A DNA stretch of 64,000 bases, from assembly GCF_014155765.1 (NCBI RefSeq), contig NZ_SCKT01000008.1, positions 159,051 to 223,050 of the forward strand. The letters run 5' to 3'. Origin of the DNA: Pantoea dispersa. Its GTDB lineage: Bacteria; Pseudomonadota; Gammaproteobacteria; Enterobacterales; Enterobacteriaceae. Under the pieces are notes generated by a model. That model made no database searches. It was not told where the DNA came from and saw nothing but the letters and a program-made list of their open reading frames with translations. The translations under genes were made by a program, and so were the position numbers. Shown piece after piece: positions 52,126 to 62,434 of the stretch. Each line of letters begins with the position of its first letter. Position 1 is the first letter of the stretch.

Positions 52126-53535
52126 ATGCAACGAGGGATAGTCTGGATCGTCGATGACGATAGCTCCATCCGCTGGGTGCTTGAACGTGCGCTCACTGGA
52201 GCCGGTTTAAGCTGCGCCACCTTTGACAGCGGCAACGAGGTGCTGGATGCGCTCTCGACCAAAACCCCGGACGTATTATTGTCGGATATTCGTATGCCAG
52301 GCATGGATGGTCTGGCGCTGCTGAAGCAGATCAAACAGCGTCATCCGATGCTGCCGGTCATCATTATGACCGCGCATTCGGACCTCGACGCGGCGGTCAG
52401 CGCTTATCAGCAGGGCGCATTTGATTACCTGCCTAAGCCGTTTGATATTGATGAAGCGGTCGCGCTGGTAGAGCGTGCCATCAGTCACTATCAGGAGCAG
52501 CAGCAGCCGCGCAATCAGCCGGTAAGCGGCCCGACCACCGACATCATCGGCGAAGCGCCGGCGATGCAGGATGTCTTCCGCATCATCGGCCGTCTGTCGC
52601 GTTCGTCGATCAGCGTGCTGATCAACGGCGAGTCCGGTACCGGTAAAGAGCTGGTCGCGCATGCGCTGCATCGCCACAGCCCGCGCGCCAAATCCCCGTT
52701 TATCGCGCTGAATATGGCGGCGATCCCGAAGGATTTGATCGAATCGGAGCTGTTTGGCCACGAGAAAGGCGCGTTTACCGGCGCGAACCAGATTCGTCAG
52801 GGCCGCTTTGAGCAGGCCGATGGCGGCACGCTGTTTCTCGACGAAATCGGCGATATGCCGCTTGATGTGCAGACGCGCCTGCTGCGCGTGCTGGCCGATG
52901 GCCAGTTCTATCGTGTTGGTGGCTATGCGCCGGTCAAAGTGGATGTGCGCATCATCGCCGCTACCCACCAGAATCTGGAGCTGCGCGTGCAGGAAGGCAA
53001 ATTCCGTGAGGACCTGTTCCATCGCCTCAACGTGATTCGCGTGCATCTGCCGCCGCTGCGTGAACGTCGTGAGGATATCCCGCGTCTGGCGCGCTACTTC
53101 CTGCAGGTCGCAGCGCGTGAGCTGGGCGTAGAAGCGAAAATTCTGCATCCGGAGACTGAAGCCGCGCTGACGCGACTGCACTGGTCGGGTAACGTGCGCC
53201 AGCTGGAGAACACCTGCCGCTGGCTGACGGTCATGGCCGCAGGCCAGGAAGTGCTGATTCAGGATCTGCCGCCGGAGCTGTTTGAGTCGAGTACGCCGGA
53301 AAATCCGGTGCAGTCGCTGCCGGACAGCTGGGCAACGCTGCTGGCGCAGTGGGCAGACCGCGCGCTGCGTTCCGGTCATCAAAACCTGCTGTCAGAAGCA
53401 CAGCCGGAGATGGAGCGTACGCTGCTGACCACTGCCCTGCGTCATACGCAGGGCCATAAGCAGGAAGCGGCACGTTTACTGGGCTGGGGCCGCAATACGC
53501 TCACGCGTAAACTGAAAGAACTGGGCATGGAATAA
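52126..53535 (+). CDS. glnG: Nitrogen regulator NtrC (GlnG), sigma-54 activator
   Basis: The 469-residue protein is E. coli length. The receiver has VDDDSSIRW and the phospho-Asp in [12 protein letters not shown] (Asp 54). The AAA+ domain has Walker A GESGTGKE, the sigma-54 loop GAFTGA in [11 protein letters not shown], and LDEIGDMP. The C-terminal Fis-type HTH is [21 protein letters not shown] chose ATG 52126 with GTGAGG upstream. It binds the glnA and glnL sites seen nearby. Confidence 0.98.
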   Translation: MQRGIVWIVDDDSSIRWVLERALTGAGLSCATFDSGNEVLDALSTKTPDVLLSDIRMPGMDGLALLKQIKQRHPMLPVIIMTAHSDLDAAVSAYQQGAFDYLPKPFDIDEAVALVERAISHYQEQQQPRNQPVSGPTTDIIGEAPAMQDVFRIIGRLSRSSISVLINGESGTGKELVAHALHRHSPRAKSPFIALNMAAIPKDLIESELFGHEKGAFTGANQIRQGRFEQADGGTLFLDEIGDMPLDVQTRLLRVLADGQFYRVGGYAPVKVDVRIIAATHQNLELRVQEGKFREDLFHRLNVIRVHLPPLRERREDIPRLARYFLQVAARELGVEAKILHPETEAALTRLHWSGNVRQLENTCRWLTVMAAGQEVLIQDLPPELFESSTPENPVQSLPDSWATLLAQWADRALRSGHQNLLSEAQPEMERTLLTTALRHTQGHKQEAARLLGWGRNTLTRKLKELGME

Positions 53536-53641
53536 CGCGGAAAAGTGTAAAAGGGTTATTTATTGCACACTTTCTGCGCGTAACATCTGTACAGACCGGT
53601 GCCGTTCAGTATCATACGGGCGGCAATCGGGAGAGGCTAAC

Positions 53642-53767
53642 ATGTTGCAATCTGTCATCCAGCTGATCGCGCATAACGTGGCGGCAATCGGTAATGCTGT
53701 GACTCACTCACCGCAAACCGCGCTGGCCGCCGTGGTCTGCGCCATCAGCTTCAGTCTGTTCAGTTAA
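53642..53767 (+). CDS. yshB: Small membrane protein YshB
   Basis: The 41-residue ORF starts MLQSVIQLIAHNVAA and ends ISFSLFS. The segment THSPQTALAAVVCAI parallels SHTPQTAVAAVLCA of E. coli YshB (36 residues), which lies in the same place between glnG and hemN. A very strong ribosome site, GGGAGAGG, precedes it. It has one C-terminal hydrophobic helix. In Salmonella, YshB has been linked to growth inside host cells. It is followed by a terminator. Confidence 0.85.
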   Translation: MLQSVIQLIAHNVAAIGNAVTHSPQTALAAVVCAISFSLFS

Positions 53768-53768
53768 C

Positions 53769-53795
53769 ATAAAGGGAGCGCTGGCTCCCTTTATG
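53769..53795. terminator. Bidirectional terminator between yshB and hemN
   Basis: ATAAAGGGAGC-GCTG-GCTCCCTTTAT is an 11-bp stem with A/T tracts at both feet, between converging genes. Confidence 0.85.
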
Positions 53796-53796
53796 C

Positions 53797-55170
53797 TTAA
53801 ATTACCCGCGAAAATTGCTGCATCCGCGCTTTCTGCCGCAGATAGCGGTCAAAGCACATGCAGATGTTGCGAATCAGCAGACGGCCAATGCCGGTGACCT
53901 GCAGCCGGCGCTCACCGATCTCAAGCAAGCCGTCCGCCACCAGCGGCGCCAGCAGCGCTAAGTCCTCAGCAAAATAGCGTTCAAACACCACTGGCCACCG
54001 GGCTTCGATGTCGGCAAAATCCAGCGCAAAGTTACAGATCAGCGCTTTAATCACATCCCGCCGCAGACAATCATCTTCGCTGAGAGATAAGCCGCGCCAC
54101 AGCGCATGGCCCTGCTGCTCAACGCTGGCATACCAGGCTTTTAACTCTTTCTGATTCTGCGCATAGCTGTCGCCCAGCATGCTGATGGCCGAAACGCCCA
54201 GCCCGAGCAGTTCGGTTTCGCCCTGCGTGGTATAACCCTGGAAATTGCGATGCAGCACGCCGGCACGCTGTGCTACCGCCAGCTCATCATCCGGTTTGGC
54301 AAAATGGTCCATGCCAATAAACTGGTAACCCGCACCGGTCAGCGTCGCGATGGTTTGCTGCAGGATCTGCAGCTTCTGCGCCGCCGTGGGCAGTTCCTCA
54401 TCTTTGATTTTGCGCTGAGCGGCAAACAGCGCAGGCATGTGCGCATAGTTGAAGACGCTGAGGCGATCCGGATTGAGCGCAATCACCCGCTGCAGCGTAA
54501 AGGCAAAGCTCTCTGGCGTCTGTAGCGGCAGGCCGTAGATTAAATCCAGACTGACTGAGCGGAATCCCTGCGCGCGGGCACGCTGCACCAGGGCGAAAAT
54601 GGTCTCTTCATCCTGAACGCGGTTGACCCGCTCCTGCACCGCCTTGTTGAAATCCTGCACGCCCATGCTCAGGCGATTGAAGCCCTCCGCGCGCAGATGA
54701 TCGATCATCTCCAGCTCAATTTCACGCGGATCGACTTCGATCGACATCTCAACATCGTCAGCGATGTCGAAATGGCTGCGCAGCAGCGCCACCAGCCGGC
54801 TGACCTGCTGCTGATTAAGGAAGGTGGGCGTGCCGCCGCCCCAGTGCAGCTGCGTAACGCGACGGCCGGCAAACAGCGGAGCGCGCTGACGAATCTCCTG
54901 CGCCAGAACCTCCAGATAGCGATCGGCCTTGTGCAGCTGGCGCGTCACAATTTTATTGCAGCCGCAGAAGTAACACAGACGATGGCAGAACGGGATATGC
55001 ACATACAGCGATAGCGCGCGCTCGGGATAGCGCTCAACCGCGCGCTGAAAATCGCTCGCGCCAAAGCTTTCACTGAATTCCAGCGCGGTGGGATAGGAGG
55101 TGTAACGCGGACCGGCGTAATTGTATTTTTCGATGAGCCGCTGATCCCACTCAATCTGCTGCGATGACAT
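53797..55170 (-). CDS. hemN: Oxygen-independent coproporphyrinogen III dehydrogenase HemN
   Basis: This radical SAM enzyme decarboxylates coproporphyrinogen III in haem synthesis without oxygen. The 457 residues match E. coli. The cluster motif is CHRLCYFCGC near residue 62, and GGGTPT is present. I chose ATG 55170 because AAGGAG is five bases upstream; a GTG at 55176 is in frame. The ribosome site overlaps the end of the small ORF at 55173-55349. Confidence 0.97.
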   Translation of the reverse strand: MSSQQIEWDQRLIEKYNYAGPRYTSYPTALEFSESFGASDFQRAVERYPERALSLYVHIPFCHRLCYFCGCNKIVTRQLHKADRYLEVLAQEIRQRAPLFAGRRVTQLHWGGGTPTFLNQQQVSRLVALLRSHFDIADDVEMSIEVDPREIELEMIDHLRAEGFNRLSMGVQDFNKAVQERVNRVQDEETIFALVQRARAQGFRSVSLDLIYGLPLQTPESFAFTLQRVIALNPDRLSVFNYAHMPALFAAQRKIKDEELPTAAQKLQILQQTIATLTGAGYQFIGMDHFAKPDDELAVAQRAGVLHRNFQGYTTQGETELLGLGVSAISMLGDSYAQNQKELKAWYASVEQQGHALWRGLSLSEDDCLRRDVIKALICNFALDFADIEARWPVVFERYFAEDLALLAPLVADGLLEIGERRLQVTGIGRLLIRNICMCFDRYLRQKARMQQFSRVI

Positions 55171-55172
55171 GC

Positions 55173-55349
55173 TCACTCCTTACGGTGACGTCGTCTGAGG
55201 GCGGGTCGCGTGGCAGAAGAGGAGACGAAGCGCTGGGCGGAACGCCGCCGTAAGCGCGATTTCAGCCGCGACAGGCGGCGTAGTTTAAACAATAACCACA
55301 GCAGATAACACGTCAGCAGCAGCGCTAAAATTGATCCAGGCCAAAACAT
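55173..55349 (-). CDS. Putative 58-residue membrane protein coupled to hemN
   Basis: The ORF begins MFWPGSILALLLTCYLLWLL, one hydrophobic helix, and then has a tail with about 16 Arg/Lys residues (KLRRLSRLKSRLRRRSAQR). The positive tail should face the cytoplasm. Its TGA ends two bases before the hemN ATG, with the hemN ribosome site inside its last codons, so translation would be coupled. Its own ribosome site is moderate (AGG, 12 bases upstream). I do not recognise a family. Confidence 0.45.
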   Translation of the reverse strand: MFWPGSILALLLTCYLLWLLFKLRRLSRLKSRLRRRSAQRFVSSSATRPALRRRHRKE

Positions 55350-55407
55350 AGGTGAATACCTGTTTAGCGCGGCATGCGCAAAGCCGCATGCCGATCAAAA
55401 ATGGCGG

Positions 55408-55926
55408 TTAGTGGCCCTTAAGCAGGCGCATCATATCCTCTTCTGCCTGCTCGTCTTCGGCGTCGTCGTCCAGCGCAATGCCCAGCGTTTCCATCAGCTC
55501 GTCAATGCGATCCAGCGTCTCATCCAGCCACGCCTGATCTTCTGCGCTCAGGGTTTCGCCGCTCTCAAGGCGATCGAGCAGCGTGTCGAGACGCTCATCG
55601 TTCTCCAGCTTGGCCAGCTCTTCCTGCGGCGTCAGGCGCACTTTTTCGGCTTTGGGCTTTGGCTTCGCCACTTTCTTTTCGGGCAGGGTTTTGCCGTCCG
55701 CCACCAGCGCGACTGGCTTTTTGCTGCCCACGCGCGGATCGGCGCTCTTTTTGCTGTGCCCTTTACCGGCGCTTTGCGTTTCCGGGTTGGCGCGGCTGCC
55801 GGATTTGTGGCCGCTGTGCTTTTTATCGCGCTTGCGATCGCGGGCTTCCTGATTCAGTTCTTCACGCGATTTGCGTTTCGCTTTAGCAGCAGGTTTGCCA
55901 CGCTGGGCTGGTGCAGGTTGCTTCAT
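55408..55926 (-). CDS. yihI: Der GTPase-activating protein YihI
   Basis: The 172-residue protein has a very basic N-terminal half ([20 protein letters not shown]) and an acidic C-terminal half ending [11 protein letters not shown], as in E. coli YihI. It stimulates the GTPase Der (EngA) and so affects 50S assembly. I chose ATG 55926 by homology; the same frame stays open to 56259 but would run through csrC. Confidence 0.93.
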   Translation of the reverse strand: MKQPAPAQRGKPAAKAKRKSREELNQEARDRKRDKKHSGHKSGSRANPETQSAGKGHSKKSADPRVGSKKPVALVADGKTLPEKKVAKPKPKAEKVRLTPQEELAKLENDERLDTLLDRLESGETLSAEDQAWLDETLDRIDELMETLGIALDDDAEDEQAEEDMMRLLKGH

Positions 55927-55994
55927 GTGTTCGGTCTCGGCGATGCCTGGTGAGTTCAGTATAGAATTGCGGCGAAATCTAGCAGAAAGATGAC

Positions 55995-56225
55995 AAAGAA
56001 AAAAGGCGATAGCCTGTGCTATCGCCTTATTTCGCACCTTCATACGAAGGAAACACGCGTCAAATCCTTTACGGCTCACAACGTCCCGGTTGCTCCATCG
56101 CCACATCGCTCCTGCGAGTAATCCCTGTCCCTGTCCGATTCCTGCCTGAATCGCTCTCCTGCCATGCTCGCGGTCATCCCCGACGCTCCTGAGCTCATCA
56201 TCCTGATGGGTGCTGCCGTGCACTG
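55995..56225 (-). ncRNA. csrC: CsrC sRNA, CsrA-sequestering
   Basis: CsrC binds many CsrA dimers and relieves their translational effects. The minus strand here has twelve GGA motifs, many as CAGGA, in about 190 bases. It ends in the terminator AAGGCGATAGC-ACAG-GCTATCGCCTT with a U-tract, like E. coli csrC (AAGGCGACAGA type). It lies between yihI and engB exactly as in E. coli. A promoter fits at 56259-56232. The ends are estimates. Confidence 0.8.
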
Positions 56226-56231
56226 ACAACA

Positions 56232-56259
56232 AATGTAGACCAAACAGTAAATTGAACAA
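56232..56259 (-). promoter_or_regulatory. Promoter of csrC
   Basis: TTGTTC (56259-56254) and TACATT (56237-56232) have a 16-base spacer. The start would be near 56225. In E. coli csrC is activated by the response regulator UvrY; its site could not be placed here. Confidence 0.55.
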
Positions 56260-56481
56260 GTGAGACTTGTCTCTAATTTAGAGCGGTCTTTTTCATGTTT
56301 AAAGTAAGCCAATGAAAATAAACGGTAATATAGCGAATGAATGTTCCATGAATCCGTCATCACTGGTAGCAGTTAGCGGCGATCTCTTACAAAATGGCGC
56401 GTTAAGACGCCTGTCGGGCACTTTTGCGCCATAACAGGTATAATCAGCGCCATTGCCCGATCATTCTGCTGGAGTTTTACA

Positions 56482-57123
56482 TTGTCTGCTTTGAACTATC
56501 ACGTCACCCATTTCATGCTCAGCGCGCCGGATATTCGTCATCTACCGGCGGATACGGGCATTGAAGTTGCCTTTGCCGGGCGCTCAAATGCAGGCAAATC
56601 CAGCGCGCTGAATACCCTGACCAACCAGAAAAGCCTGGCGCGTACCAGTAAAACACCAGGCCGCACGCAGCTGATTAACCTGTTTGAAGTGGTGGAAGGC
56701 AAACGCCTGGTGGATTTACCAGGTTACGGTTATGCGGAAGTCCCGGAAGAGATGAAGCGTAAATGGCAGCGCGCGCTGGGTGAATATTTGCAGAAACGTC
56801 AGGCCCTGAAAGGACTGGTGGTACTGATGGATATCCGCCATCCGCTTAAAGATCTCGATCAGCAAATGGTTGAGTGGGCGGTGCAGAGCGGTATCCCGGT
56901 TATGATTTTGCTGACTAAAGCCGACAAGCTGGCTTCCGGTGCCCGTAAAGCGCAGCTGAACATGGTGCGTGAGGCATCGCTGGCATTTATGGGCGATGTC
57001 CAGGTCGAGATGTTCTCATCGCTGAAAAAACTGGGCGTCGATAAGCTGCGTCAGAAACTCGATACCTGGTTTAGCGAGCTGACCCCGGCGCAGGAAGGCG
57101 ACGGTGAAGCGCTGTCAGAATAG
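56482..57123 (+). CDS. engB: Ribosome biogenesis GTPase EngB (YihA/YsxC)
   Basis: This essential TRAFAC GTPase acts in 50S assembly. The 213-residue protein has G1 [10 protein letters not shown]3 DLPGYGYA, G4 TKADK and SSLKK near the end. The start is TTG 56482 ([11 protein letters not shown]), with GGAG 9 bases upstream and no nearer ATG. A TATAAT lies at 56439-56444. Confidence 0.96.
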   Translation: MSALNYHVTHFMLSAPDIRHLPADTGIEVAFAGRSNAGKSSALNTLTNQKSLARTSKTPGRTQLINLFEVVEGKRLVDLPGYGYAEVPEEMKRKWQRALGEYLQKRQALKGLVVLMDIRHPLKDLDQQMVEWAVQSGIPVMILLTKADKLASGARKAQLNMVREASLAFMGDVQVEMFSSLKKLGVDKLRQKLDTWFSELTPAQEGDGEALSE

Positions 57124-57169
57124 CGCCAGAGTGGGCCTTTGCGTCCGCTTTTTTTCAGAAAAAGCCCAA

Positions 57170-57276
57170 TAAAAAACGCCCCAGTCATAAATGACTGGGG
57201 CGGCTAATATTCAGCCAAATCCGATTACGTGAAGTAAAAGGTCTGAAAGATAGAACATCTTACCTCTGTACCCTAC
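57170..57276 (-). ncRNA. spf: Spot 42 sRNA
   Basis: The 107-base sequence is almost identical to E. coli Spot 42: it begins GTAGGGTACAGAGGTAAGAT and ends in GCCCCAGTCA/TGACTGGGGC with U6. It base-pairs with galK and other catabolic mRNAs through Hfq. It follows polA on the same strand, as in E. coli. TTTGTT and TAAAGT 17 bases apart form its promoter (about 57283-57313). A TGTGA half-site near 57370 may be part of the CRP site. Confidence 0.95.
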
Positions 57277-57533
57277 GCGATGAACTTTACCCGATTTTTT
57301 CTGACCAACAAAGGGTTTTTTGTTGTTAAGTTTCAGAATTCGACATCTTTTTTACCAGCTTCGTCACATTTTCGCGCAGGGCTTGTAGTTTAATTACCAA
57401 AAAAATGCTTAGCCGATAAGCAGTTACTTAACCTGTATTTTACCGGCAGTTTTGATGACCGGCTGAACCGATTAAGTAAACTTTTTTCTTATGACGTTAC
57501 CCGCCGCCTGCATCTGCGGCGGGCAGCGGGCCC
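57277..57533. other. spf promoter region and polA 3' flank
   Basis: Besides the spf promoter, it holds the hairpin CCCGCCGC-N8-GCGGCGGG at 57500-57523 just after polA. That hairpin has no U-tract, so read-through into spf is possible. No other gene is seen. Confidence 0.5.
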
Positions 57534-60323
57534 TTAGTGCGCCTGATCCCAGTTATCGCCGGTTCCCACTTCAACCTGCAGCGGTACATCCAGCTTCATG
57601 CTGTTCTCCATCAGTTCGCGGATCGTCTGGCTGGCACCTGCGACGGCATCTTTGTGGATCTCAAATACCAGTTCATCGTGTACCTGCATGATCATTTTCA
57701 CCTCGTCACTGTTCTGCTGCAGCACCCAGCCGTCAACGGCGATCATGGCACGTTTGATGATGTCTGCCGCGGTACCCTGCATCGGTGCGTTGATCGCTGC
57801 TCGTTCGGCGGCTTTACGGCGAATAGCATTGCTGGAGTTGATGTCCGGCAGCCACAGACGACGCCCATCCAGCGTCTCGACGTACCCCTTATCCGCAGCT
57901 TGCGCGCGCGTCGCTTCCATATAACGCAGCACGCCCGGATAGCGCTCAAAGTAGAGATCCATGTACTTCTTCGCTTCGCCGGCACCAATGTTCAGCTGAC
58001 GCGACAAACCAAATGCGCTCATGCCATAAATCAGTCCGAAGTTAATCGCTTTCGCACTGCGGCGCTGCTCACCGGAAACCTTGCTCAGCGCCACACCAAA
58101 CACTTCGGACGCCGTGGCGCGGTGGATATCCTCACCCTGCGCAAACGCATCCAGCAGGCCTTTGTCCTGCGACAGGTGCGCCATGATACGCAGCTCAATC
58201 TGCGAATAGTCGGCGGCCACGATGCGCTTATCCGCGCCCGCGATAAACGCCTGACGAATGCGCCGTCCCTCTTCGTTGCGCACCGGAATGTTTTGCAGGT
58301 TCGGGTCGGTCGAGGAGAGTCGTCCGGTGGCCGTCACCGCCTGGTGATAAGAGGTGTGTACCCGGCCGGTGATCGGATTGATCATCTGCGGCAGCTTATC
58401 GGTGTAAGTGGATTTCAGCTTCGACAGGCCGCGATGCTCAAGAATCACTTTCGGCAGCGGATAGTCGAGCGCCAGCTCAGCCAGCACTTCTTCACTGGTC
58501 GATGGCGCGCCGCCCGGCGTTTTCTTCGTCGGCTTAATCCCCTGCTTCTCAAACAGAATGGTTTGCAGCTGTTTGGTGGAGGAGAGGTTGAAAGGCTCGC
58601 CGGCCAGCTCGTGCGCCTTCTGCTCCAGCTCGGCCAGACGCGTGGTCAGCTCCTGCGAATGTTTCGCGAGGATATTCTGATCGATCAGCACACCGTTGCG
58701 CTCTACGCGGGAAATGACCGTCACCAGCGGCATCTCAATCGCCTCGAATACCTGCTTCGGACCGGCTTCCTGCTCCAGCTTCGGCCACATCTGCAGGTGC
58801 AGCTGCAGCGTGACGTCAGCGTCTTCTGCCGCATAGTGCGCCGCCTGCTCAAGCGCGATCTGATTGAAGGTGAGCTGATTTTTACCTTTACCGGCGATTT
58901 CTTCGAAAGTGACGGTTTTGTGGTTAAGCCAGCGGGCCGCCAGGCTGTCCATGTCATGCTTGCCGCCGACGCTGTTCAGGCAGTAAGACTCCAGCATGGT
59001 GTCGAATTTGATGCCGTTCAGCTCAATATCGTAATTTTTCAGTACGCCACGATCGTACTTCAGATTCTGCCCGACCTTCGCTGCTTTACTGTCCTCCAGC
59101 AGCGGTTTCAGCTGCTTCAGCACCGCGGCGCGATCCAGCTGCGGTGGCGCGTCAAGATAGTCATGCGCCACCGGCAGGTAAGCGGCCTCGCCCGGTGCCA
59201 CGGCGAAGGCAATGCCGACAATATTGGCGCTCAGGGTATCCAGCGAATCGGTTTCCAGGTCAAAAGCAAACACGTCGGCGCTTTGCAGTTTTTTCAGCCA
59301 GTCGGCAAAGGTCGCCTCGTCGAGGATGGTGACATAGCCGTCGGATGACAGCACGCTGACCGTTTCCGCTGCGGCCACGACGGGTTCATCCGGCAGCGAT
59401 TTCTGCGCCTGGCTATTACTCTTTTTACCCTGCAGCCATTTTCCTTCCTGCAGATCGGCTAGCCAGCGTTTGAATTCATAGCGGCTAAACAGCGTCTGCA
59501 ATGCTTCAACGTCAGGCTCGTTAACCGTCAGCTGCTCGCAGGCCAGTTCCAGTTCCACATCGGTTTTGATGGTCGCCAGCTGGTAGGAGAGAAACGCCAC
59601 ATCGCGATTCTGCTCCAGCTTCGCCGCCATGGTTTTTGCTCCACGGAAGGAGAGGCCGGCCACTTTATCAAGGTTGTCGTAGATGGAATGCATGCCGCCC
59701 AGCCCCTGCAGCAGCGCCTGTGCGGTTTTCTCGCCCACGCCCGGAACGCCCGGGATGTTATCCGAGCTGTCGCCCATCATGGCGAGGAAATCGATAATCA
59801 GCGAAGGCGGTACTCCGTATTTCTGCTCGACTTCTTCCGGACCGAGCACGGTGTTGGTCATGGTGTTAATCAGGGTAATGCCCGGCGTCACCAGCTGCGC
59901 CATGTCTTTATCGCCGGTGCTGATCAGCACCGCACGCCCCTGCTTTTCCGCTTCCAGCGCCAGCGTGCCGATTACGTCATCGGCTTCCACGCCGGACACC
60001 GCCAGCAGCGGCAGCCCCATGGCTTTTACCATCTCGTGCAGCGGCGCGATTTGCGCGCGTAAATCGTCCGGCATCGGTGGACGATGCGATTTGTAATTTT
60101 CAAACAGCTCATCGCGGAACGTTTTGCCTTTGGCATCGAAGACCACAGCCACATGGCTGGGTTGATACTGCATCAGCAGGCTTTTCAGCATGTTGAGCAC
60201 ACCATACATGGCGCCGGTTGGCTCACCCGCACTGTTGGTCAGCGGCGGAAAGGCATGATATGCACGGTAGAGGTAGGAAGAGCCATCTACCAGAATCAGG
60301 GGATTTTCTGCAATTTGCGCCAT
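57534..60323 (-). CDS. polA: DNA polymerase I PolA
   Basis: The 929-residue enzyme has three activities: 5' nuclease (1-320; [21 protein letters not shown]), 3'-5' proofreading (FDLETDSLD near 352) and polymerase (motif [16 protein letters not shown]-helix [14 protein letters not shown], motif [10 protein letters not shown]). All key residues look present. It fills gaps in repair and removes Okazaki primers. A DnaA box lies upstream at 60453-60461. Confidence 0.98.
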   Translation of the reverse strand: MAQIAENPLILVDGSSYLYRAYHAFPPLTNSAGEPTGAMYGVLNMLKSLLMQYQPSHVAVVFDAKGKTFRDELFENYKSHRPPMPDDLRAQIAPLHEMVKAMGLPLLAVSGVEADDVIGTLALEAEKQGRAVLISTGDKDMAQLVTPGITLINTMTNTVLGPEEVEQKYGVPPSLIIDFLAMMGDSSDNIPGVPGVGEKTAQALLQGLGGMHSIYDNLDKVAGLSFRGAKTMAAKLEQNRDVAFLSYQLATIKTDVELELACEQLTVNEPDVEALQTLFSRYEFKRWLADLQEGKWLQGKKSNSQAQKSLPDEPVVAAAETVSVLSSDGYVTILDEATFADWLKKLQSADVFAFDLETDSLDTLSANIVGIAFAVAPGEAAYLPVAHDYLDAPPQLDRAAVLKQLKPLLEDSKAAKVGQNLKYDRGVLKNYDIELNGIKFDTMLESYCLNSVGGKHDMDSLAARWLNHKTVTFEEIAGKGKNQLTFNQIALEQAAHYAAEDADVTLQLHLQMWPKLEQEAGPKQVFEAIEMPLVTVISRVERNGVLIDQNILAKHSQELTTRLAELEQKAHELAGEPFNLSSTKQLQTILFEKQGIKPTKKTPGGAPSTSEEVLAELALDYPLPKVILEHRGLSKLKSTYTDKLPQMINPITGRVHTSYHQAVTATGRLSSTDPNLQNIPVRNEEGRRIRQAFIAGADKRIVAADYSQIELRIMAHLSQDKGLLDAFAQGEDIHRATASEVFGVALSKVSGEQRRSAKAINFGLIYGMSAFGLSRQLNIGAGEAKKYMDLYFERYPGVLRYMEATRAQAADKGYVETLDGRRLWLPDINSSNAIRRKAAERAAINAPMQGTAADIIKRAMIAVDGWVLQQNSDEVKMIMQVHDELVFEIHKDAVAGASQTIRELMENSMKLDVPLQVEVGTGDNWDQAH

Positions 60324-60452
60324 AGGTTTGTATTTTCTTCGTTGCGATAATCAGGGTTATAAGGATGCCACAACCAGCGAACAATGTTGAAGTAACAGCA
60401 GAAAGTGAGGATCTTTTTCGCGGTTACGCGGCGCGGATCGCAAGGATCATCT

Positions 60453-60461
60453 TGTGGATAA
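60453..60461 (-). promoter_or_regulatory. DnaA box upstream of polA
   Basis: TTATCCACA on the minus strand is a perfect consensus box, 130 bases before the polA start. DnaA has been reported to stimulate polA in E. coli. Confidence 0.55.
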
Positions 60462-60593
60462 CTTTGTGCGTAAAATTCATAACGTATTGTTATTTACGTT
60501 AATTGCAATCATTTTACGATTAAAATGTTTTTACAATCAGTCAGTTATAATCTTGCCGTGATACGTAACACCTTTTTAAAAAGGCGATCGTCT

Positions 60594-60644
60594 ATGTGGA
60601 TATTAAGCGAAAGGGTAATCAAAAACGCTGGCGGTGAGGGATGA
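60594..60644 (+). CDS. Possible 16-residue ORF between polA and dsbA
   Basis: ATG 60594 encodes MWILSERVIKNAGGEG. AAGG lies upstream, within the palindrome CCTTTTTAAAAAGG (60571-60584), and TATAAT lies at 60546-60551 on the same strand. There is no homology evidence. The rest of the 422-base gap has polA promoter sequence and a palindrome at 60687. Confidence 0.2.
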   Translation: MWILSERVIKNAGGEG

Positions 60645-60686
60645 ATGGCTCAGTGAATTAAGGATGTGGTGTGGGTTGGTTTCACT

Positions 60687-60715
60687 GGAGCGGCGGGTGA
60701 TAACCGCGCCGCTAC
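60687..60715. repeat. REP-like palindrome, GTAGCGGCGC type
   Basis: GCGCCGCTAC (60706-60715) pairs imperfectly with GGAGCGGCGG to its left. It is the same family as 19378-19417. It lies downstream of dsbA. Confidence 0.6.
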
Positions 60716-60745
60716 AGCATAAGCCATCGCGTTTTCAGCGCTTAA

Positions 60746-61375
60746 TTACTTTTTCTCAACCAGGAATTTCACGACGTTGGCATAATCCGCCACGAAGTTA
60801 TCCATTGAGCTGGTGTCCAGGCCACCGTTGTTAACCATGTATTTGCCGTTAACGAAAATCGCCGGTACGCCCTGCAGATTAACATCCGAGGCCGCTTTCT
60901 GCTGCTGTGCAACCAGCGCCTTCACGGCGAAGCTGTTCCACGCTGCATCGTAATCTTCAGAGGTGATACCCGCTGCTTTAATGAAGGTTTCTTTCAGGCT
61001 GGCTGCGTCGGTAATGGTCTGGGTCTTCTGGATGCCGTCGAAAATCGGTGCGGTCACTTTATCTTCCACACCCAGCGCCATTGCCACTGCCCACGCATGC
61101 GTGACCACCGGACCGAAGTCGCCGCCGAGGAAATCAACGTGATATTTGGTCACTTTGGTATCCGCTGGCAGATTCTTTCTCACCGCATCGCTGACGTGGT
61201 AAATGCGTTCAAACTGGTAGCAGTGCGGGCAGAAGAAGGAGAAGAATTCCATAACCTGCGGCTCACCGGCGACCGGTTTTGGCAGCGTAACGTACTGTTT
61301 ACCGTCGTTGAACTGTGCCGCTGAGGCGCTAAATGCCAGCATCAAACCTACCAGCGCAAACCAAATCTTTTTCAT
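60746..61375 (-). CDS. dsbA: Periplasmic thiol:disulfide oxidoreductase DsbA
   Basis: DsbA puts disulfides into exported proteins. The 209-residue precursor has a signal peptide [19 protein letters not shown] cleaved before AQFNDG. The thioredoxin fold has the active site FFCPHCYQF and the cis-Pro loop [10 protein letters not shown] chose ATG 61375 because the signal peptide starts there; the frame opens earlier at 61402. It is 26 bases after srkA and co-transcribed with it, as in E. coli. Confidence 0.97.
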   Translation of the reverse strand: MKKIWFALVGLMLAFSASAAQFNDGKQYVTLPKPVAGEPQVMEFFSFFCPHCYQFERIYHVSDAVRKNLPADTKVTKYHVDFLGGDFGPVVTHAWAVAMALGVEDKVTAPIFDGIQKTQTITDAASLKETFIKAAGITSEDYDAAWNSFAVKALVAQQQKAASDVNLQGVPAIFVNGKYMVNNGGLDTSSMDNFVADYANVVKFLVEKK

Positions 61376-61401
61376 CGTGAGAACATCTCCTGAGTACTTC
61401 A

Positions 61402-62391
61402 TTAAAATTGCGGGCTAAGCTGTAACGGCGGTTCGTGTAACAGCCTTTCCTGCTCGATAAATAGTGCAATCTGCCGGCGCCAGAAGTCCTCATCGGTCAT
61501 CCAGGGGAAGGCGCGCGGAAAAGCGGGATCCTGCCAGCGGCGTACCACCCAGGCCAGATAATAAACCATGCGCATGGCGCGTAAAGACTCAATCAGTGTC
61601 AATTCGTGTAAATCGAAATCACCAAATTCGTTATACGCTTCCAGCAAAATATCCCACTGGATCAATTGCTCCTGACGGCTGCCGTTCACCAGCATCCACA
61701 AATCCTGCACAGCCGGACCGGTGCGCGCGTCATCGAGATCGACAAACATCGGCCCATCGCACCACAGAATATTGCCGGGATGGCAGTCACCGTGCAGCCG
61801 GAGCGGTTGCCACTGGCTGTGCCAGCTCTGCTGCAGCGTGGCGCTGAGTTTATCTAACGCATTCAGTAGCGCATCCTTCAGCGAGGCGGGCACCAGCGCG
61901 CTCTGTTCCAGCTGCAGACGTGGCTCAACCACATACTCCTGCAGGCCCAGAGTGGGCCGCTGGAGGAACGGGCTGTGGCGTCCGGTTTGATGGATACGGC
62001 CAAGGAAACGACCTACCCACTCCATCTGCTCTTCATTGTCGGTTTCATACTGCCGGCCACCGAGGCTGGGAAACACCGCGAACATAAAGCCTGCGTGCTG
62101 ATTGAGCGTATTGCCCTGCAGCGTCAGCGGCGCGGCAACCGGCACTTCATCGTCCAGCAGATCCTGAGCAAACCGATGCTCTTCAGCGATCTGCGCGGCG
62201 CTCCAGCGCTGCGGACGATAGAACTTAGCGACATAGCGTCGCTTATCCTCATCGCTGAACTGATAAACGCGGTTTTCGTAGCTGTTCAGGGCGGTTAAGC
62301 CGGACTCGACCCGCAGACCGGCATCCCAGAGCGCATCAAGGATGACGTCGGGATTCAGCGTCTGAAAATTAAAAGCGGCTTCGCTCATCAT
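61402..62391 (-). CDS. srkA: Stress response kinase A SrkA (YihE/RdoA)
   Basis: The 329-residue Ser/Thr kinase has the choline-kinase fold. Brenner's motif is [12 protein letters not shown], and the metal-binding Asp lies in [11 protein letters not shown]. It counters stress-induced programmed death in E. coli. Its stop overlaps the upstream in-frame extension of dsbA, and the two form an operon with yihD upstream. Confidence 0.95.
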   Translation of the reverse strand: MMSEAAFNFQTLNPDVILDALWDAGLRVESGLTALNSYENRVYQFSDEDKRRYVAKFYRPQRWSAAQIAEEHRFAQDLLDDEVPVAAPLTLQGNTLNQHAGFMFAVFPSLGGRQYETDNEEQMEWVGRFLGRIHQTGRHSPFLQRPTLGLQEYVVEPRLQLEQSALVPASLKDALLNALDKLSATLQQSWHSQWQPLRLHGDCHPGNILWCDGPMFVDLDDARTGPAVQDLWMLVNGSRQEQLIQWDILLEAYNEFGDFDLHELTLIESLRAMRMVYYLAWVVRRWQDPAFPRAFPWMTDEDFWRRQIALFIEQERLLHEPPLQLSPQF

Positions 62392-62434
62392 TGTGCCTGT
62401 GTGTTACCTGTGCGTTGAACGCGCAAGGATAACA

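Noticed and set aside
55927-56259. N-terminal extension of yihI to 283 residues
   Set aside because: It would run through csrC and its terminator, and E. coli YihI starts at the position equivalent to 55926.
56076-56363. 95-codon minus-strand ORF upstream of csrC
   Set aside because: It overlaps the csrC promoter and GGA-rich body and has no ribosome site.
57537-59348. 603-codon open frame antisense to polA
   Set aside because: It lies wholly opposite a conserved gene and reflects its codon bias. It has no ribosome site or recognisable domain.
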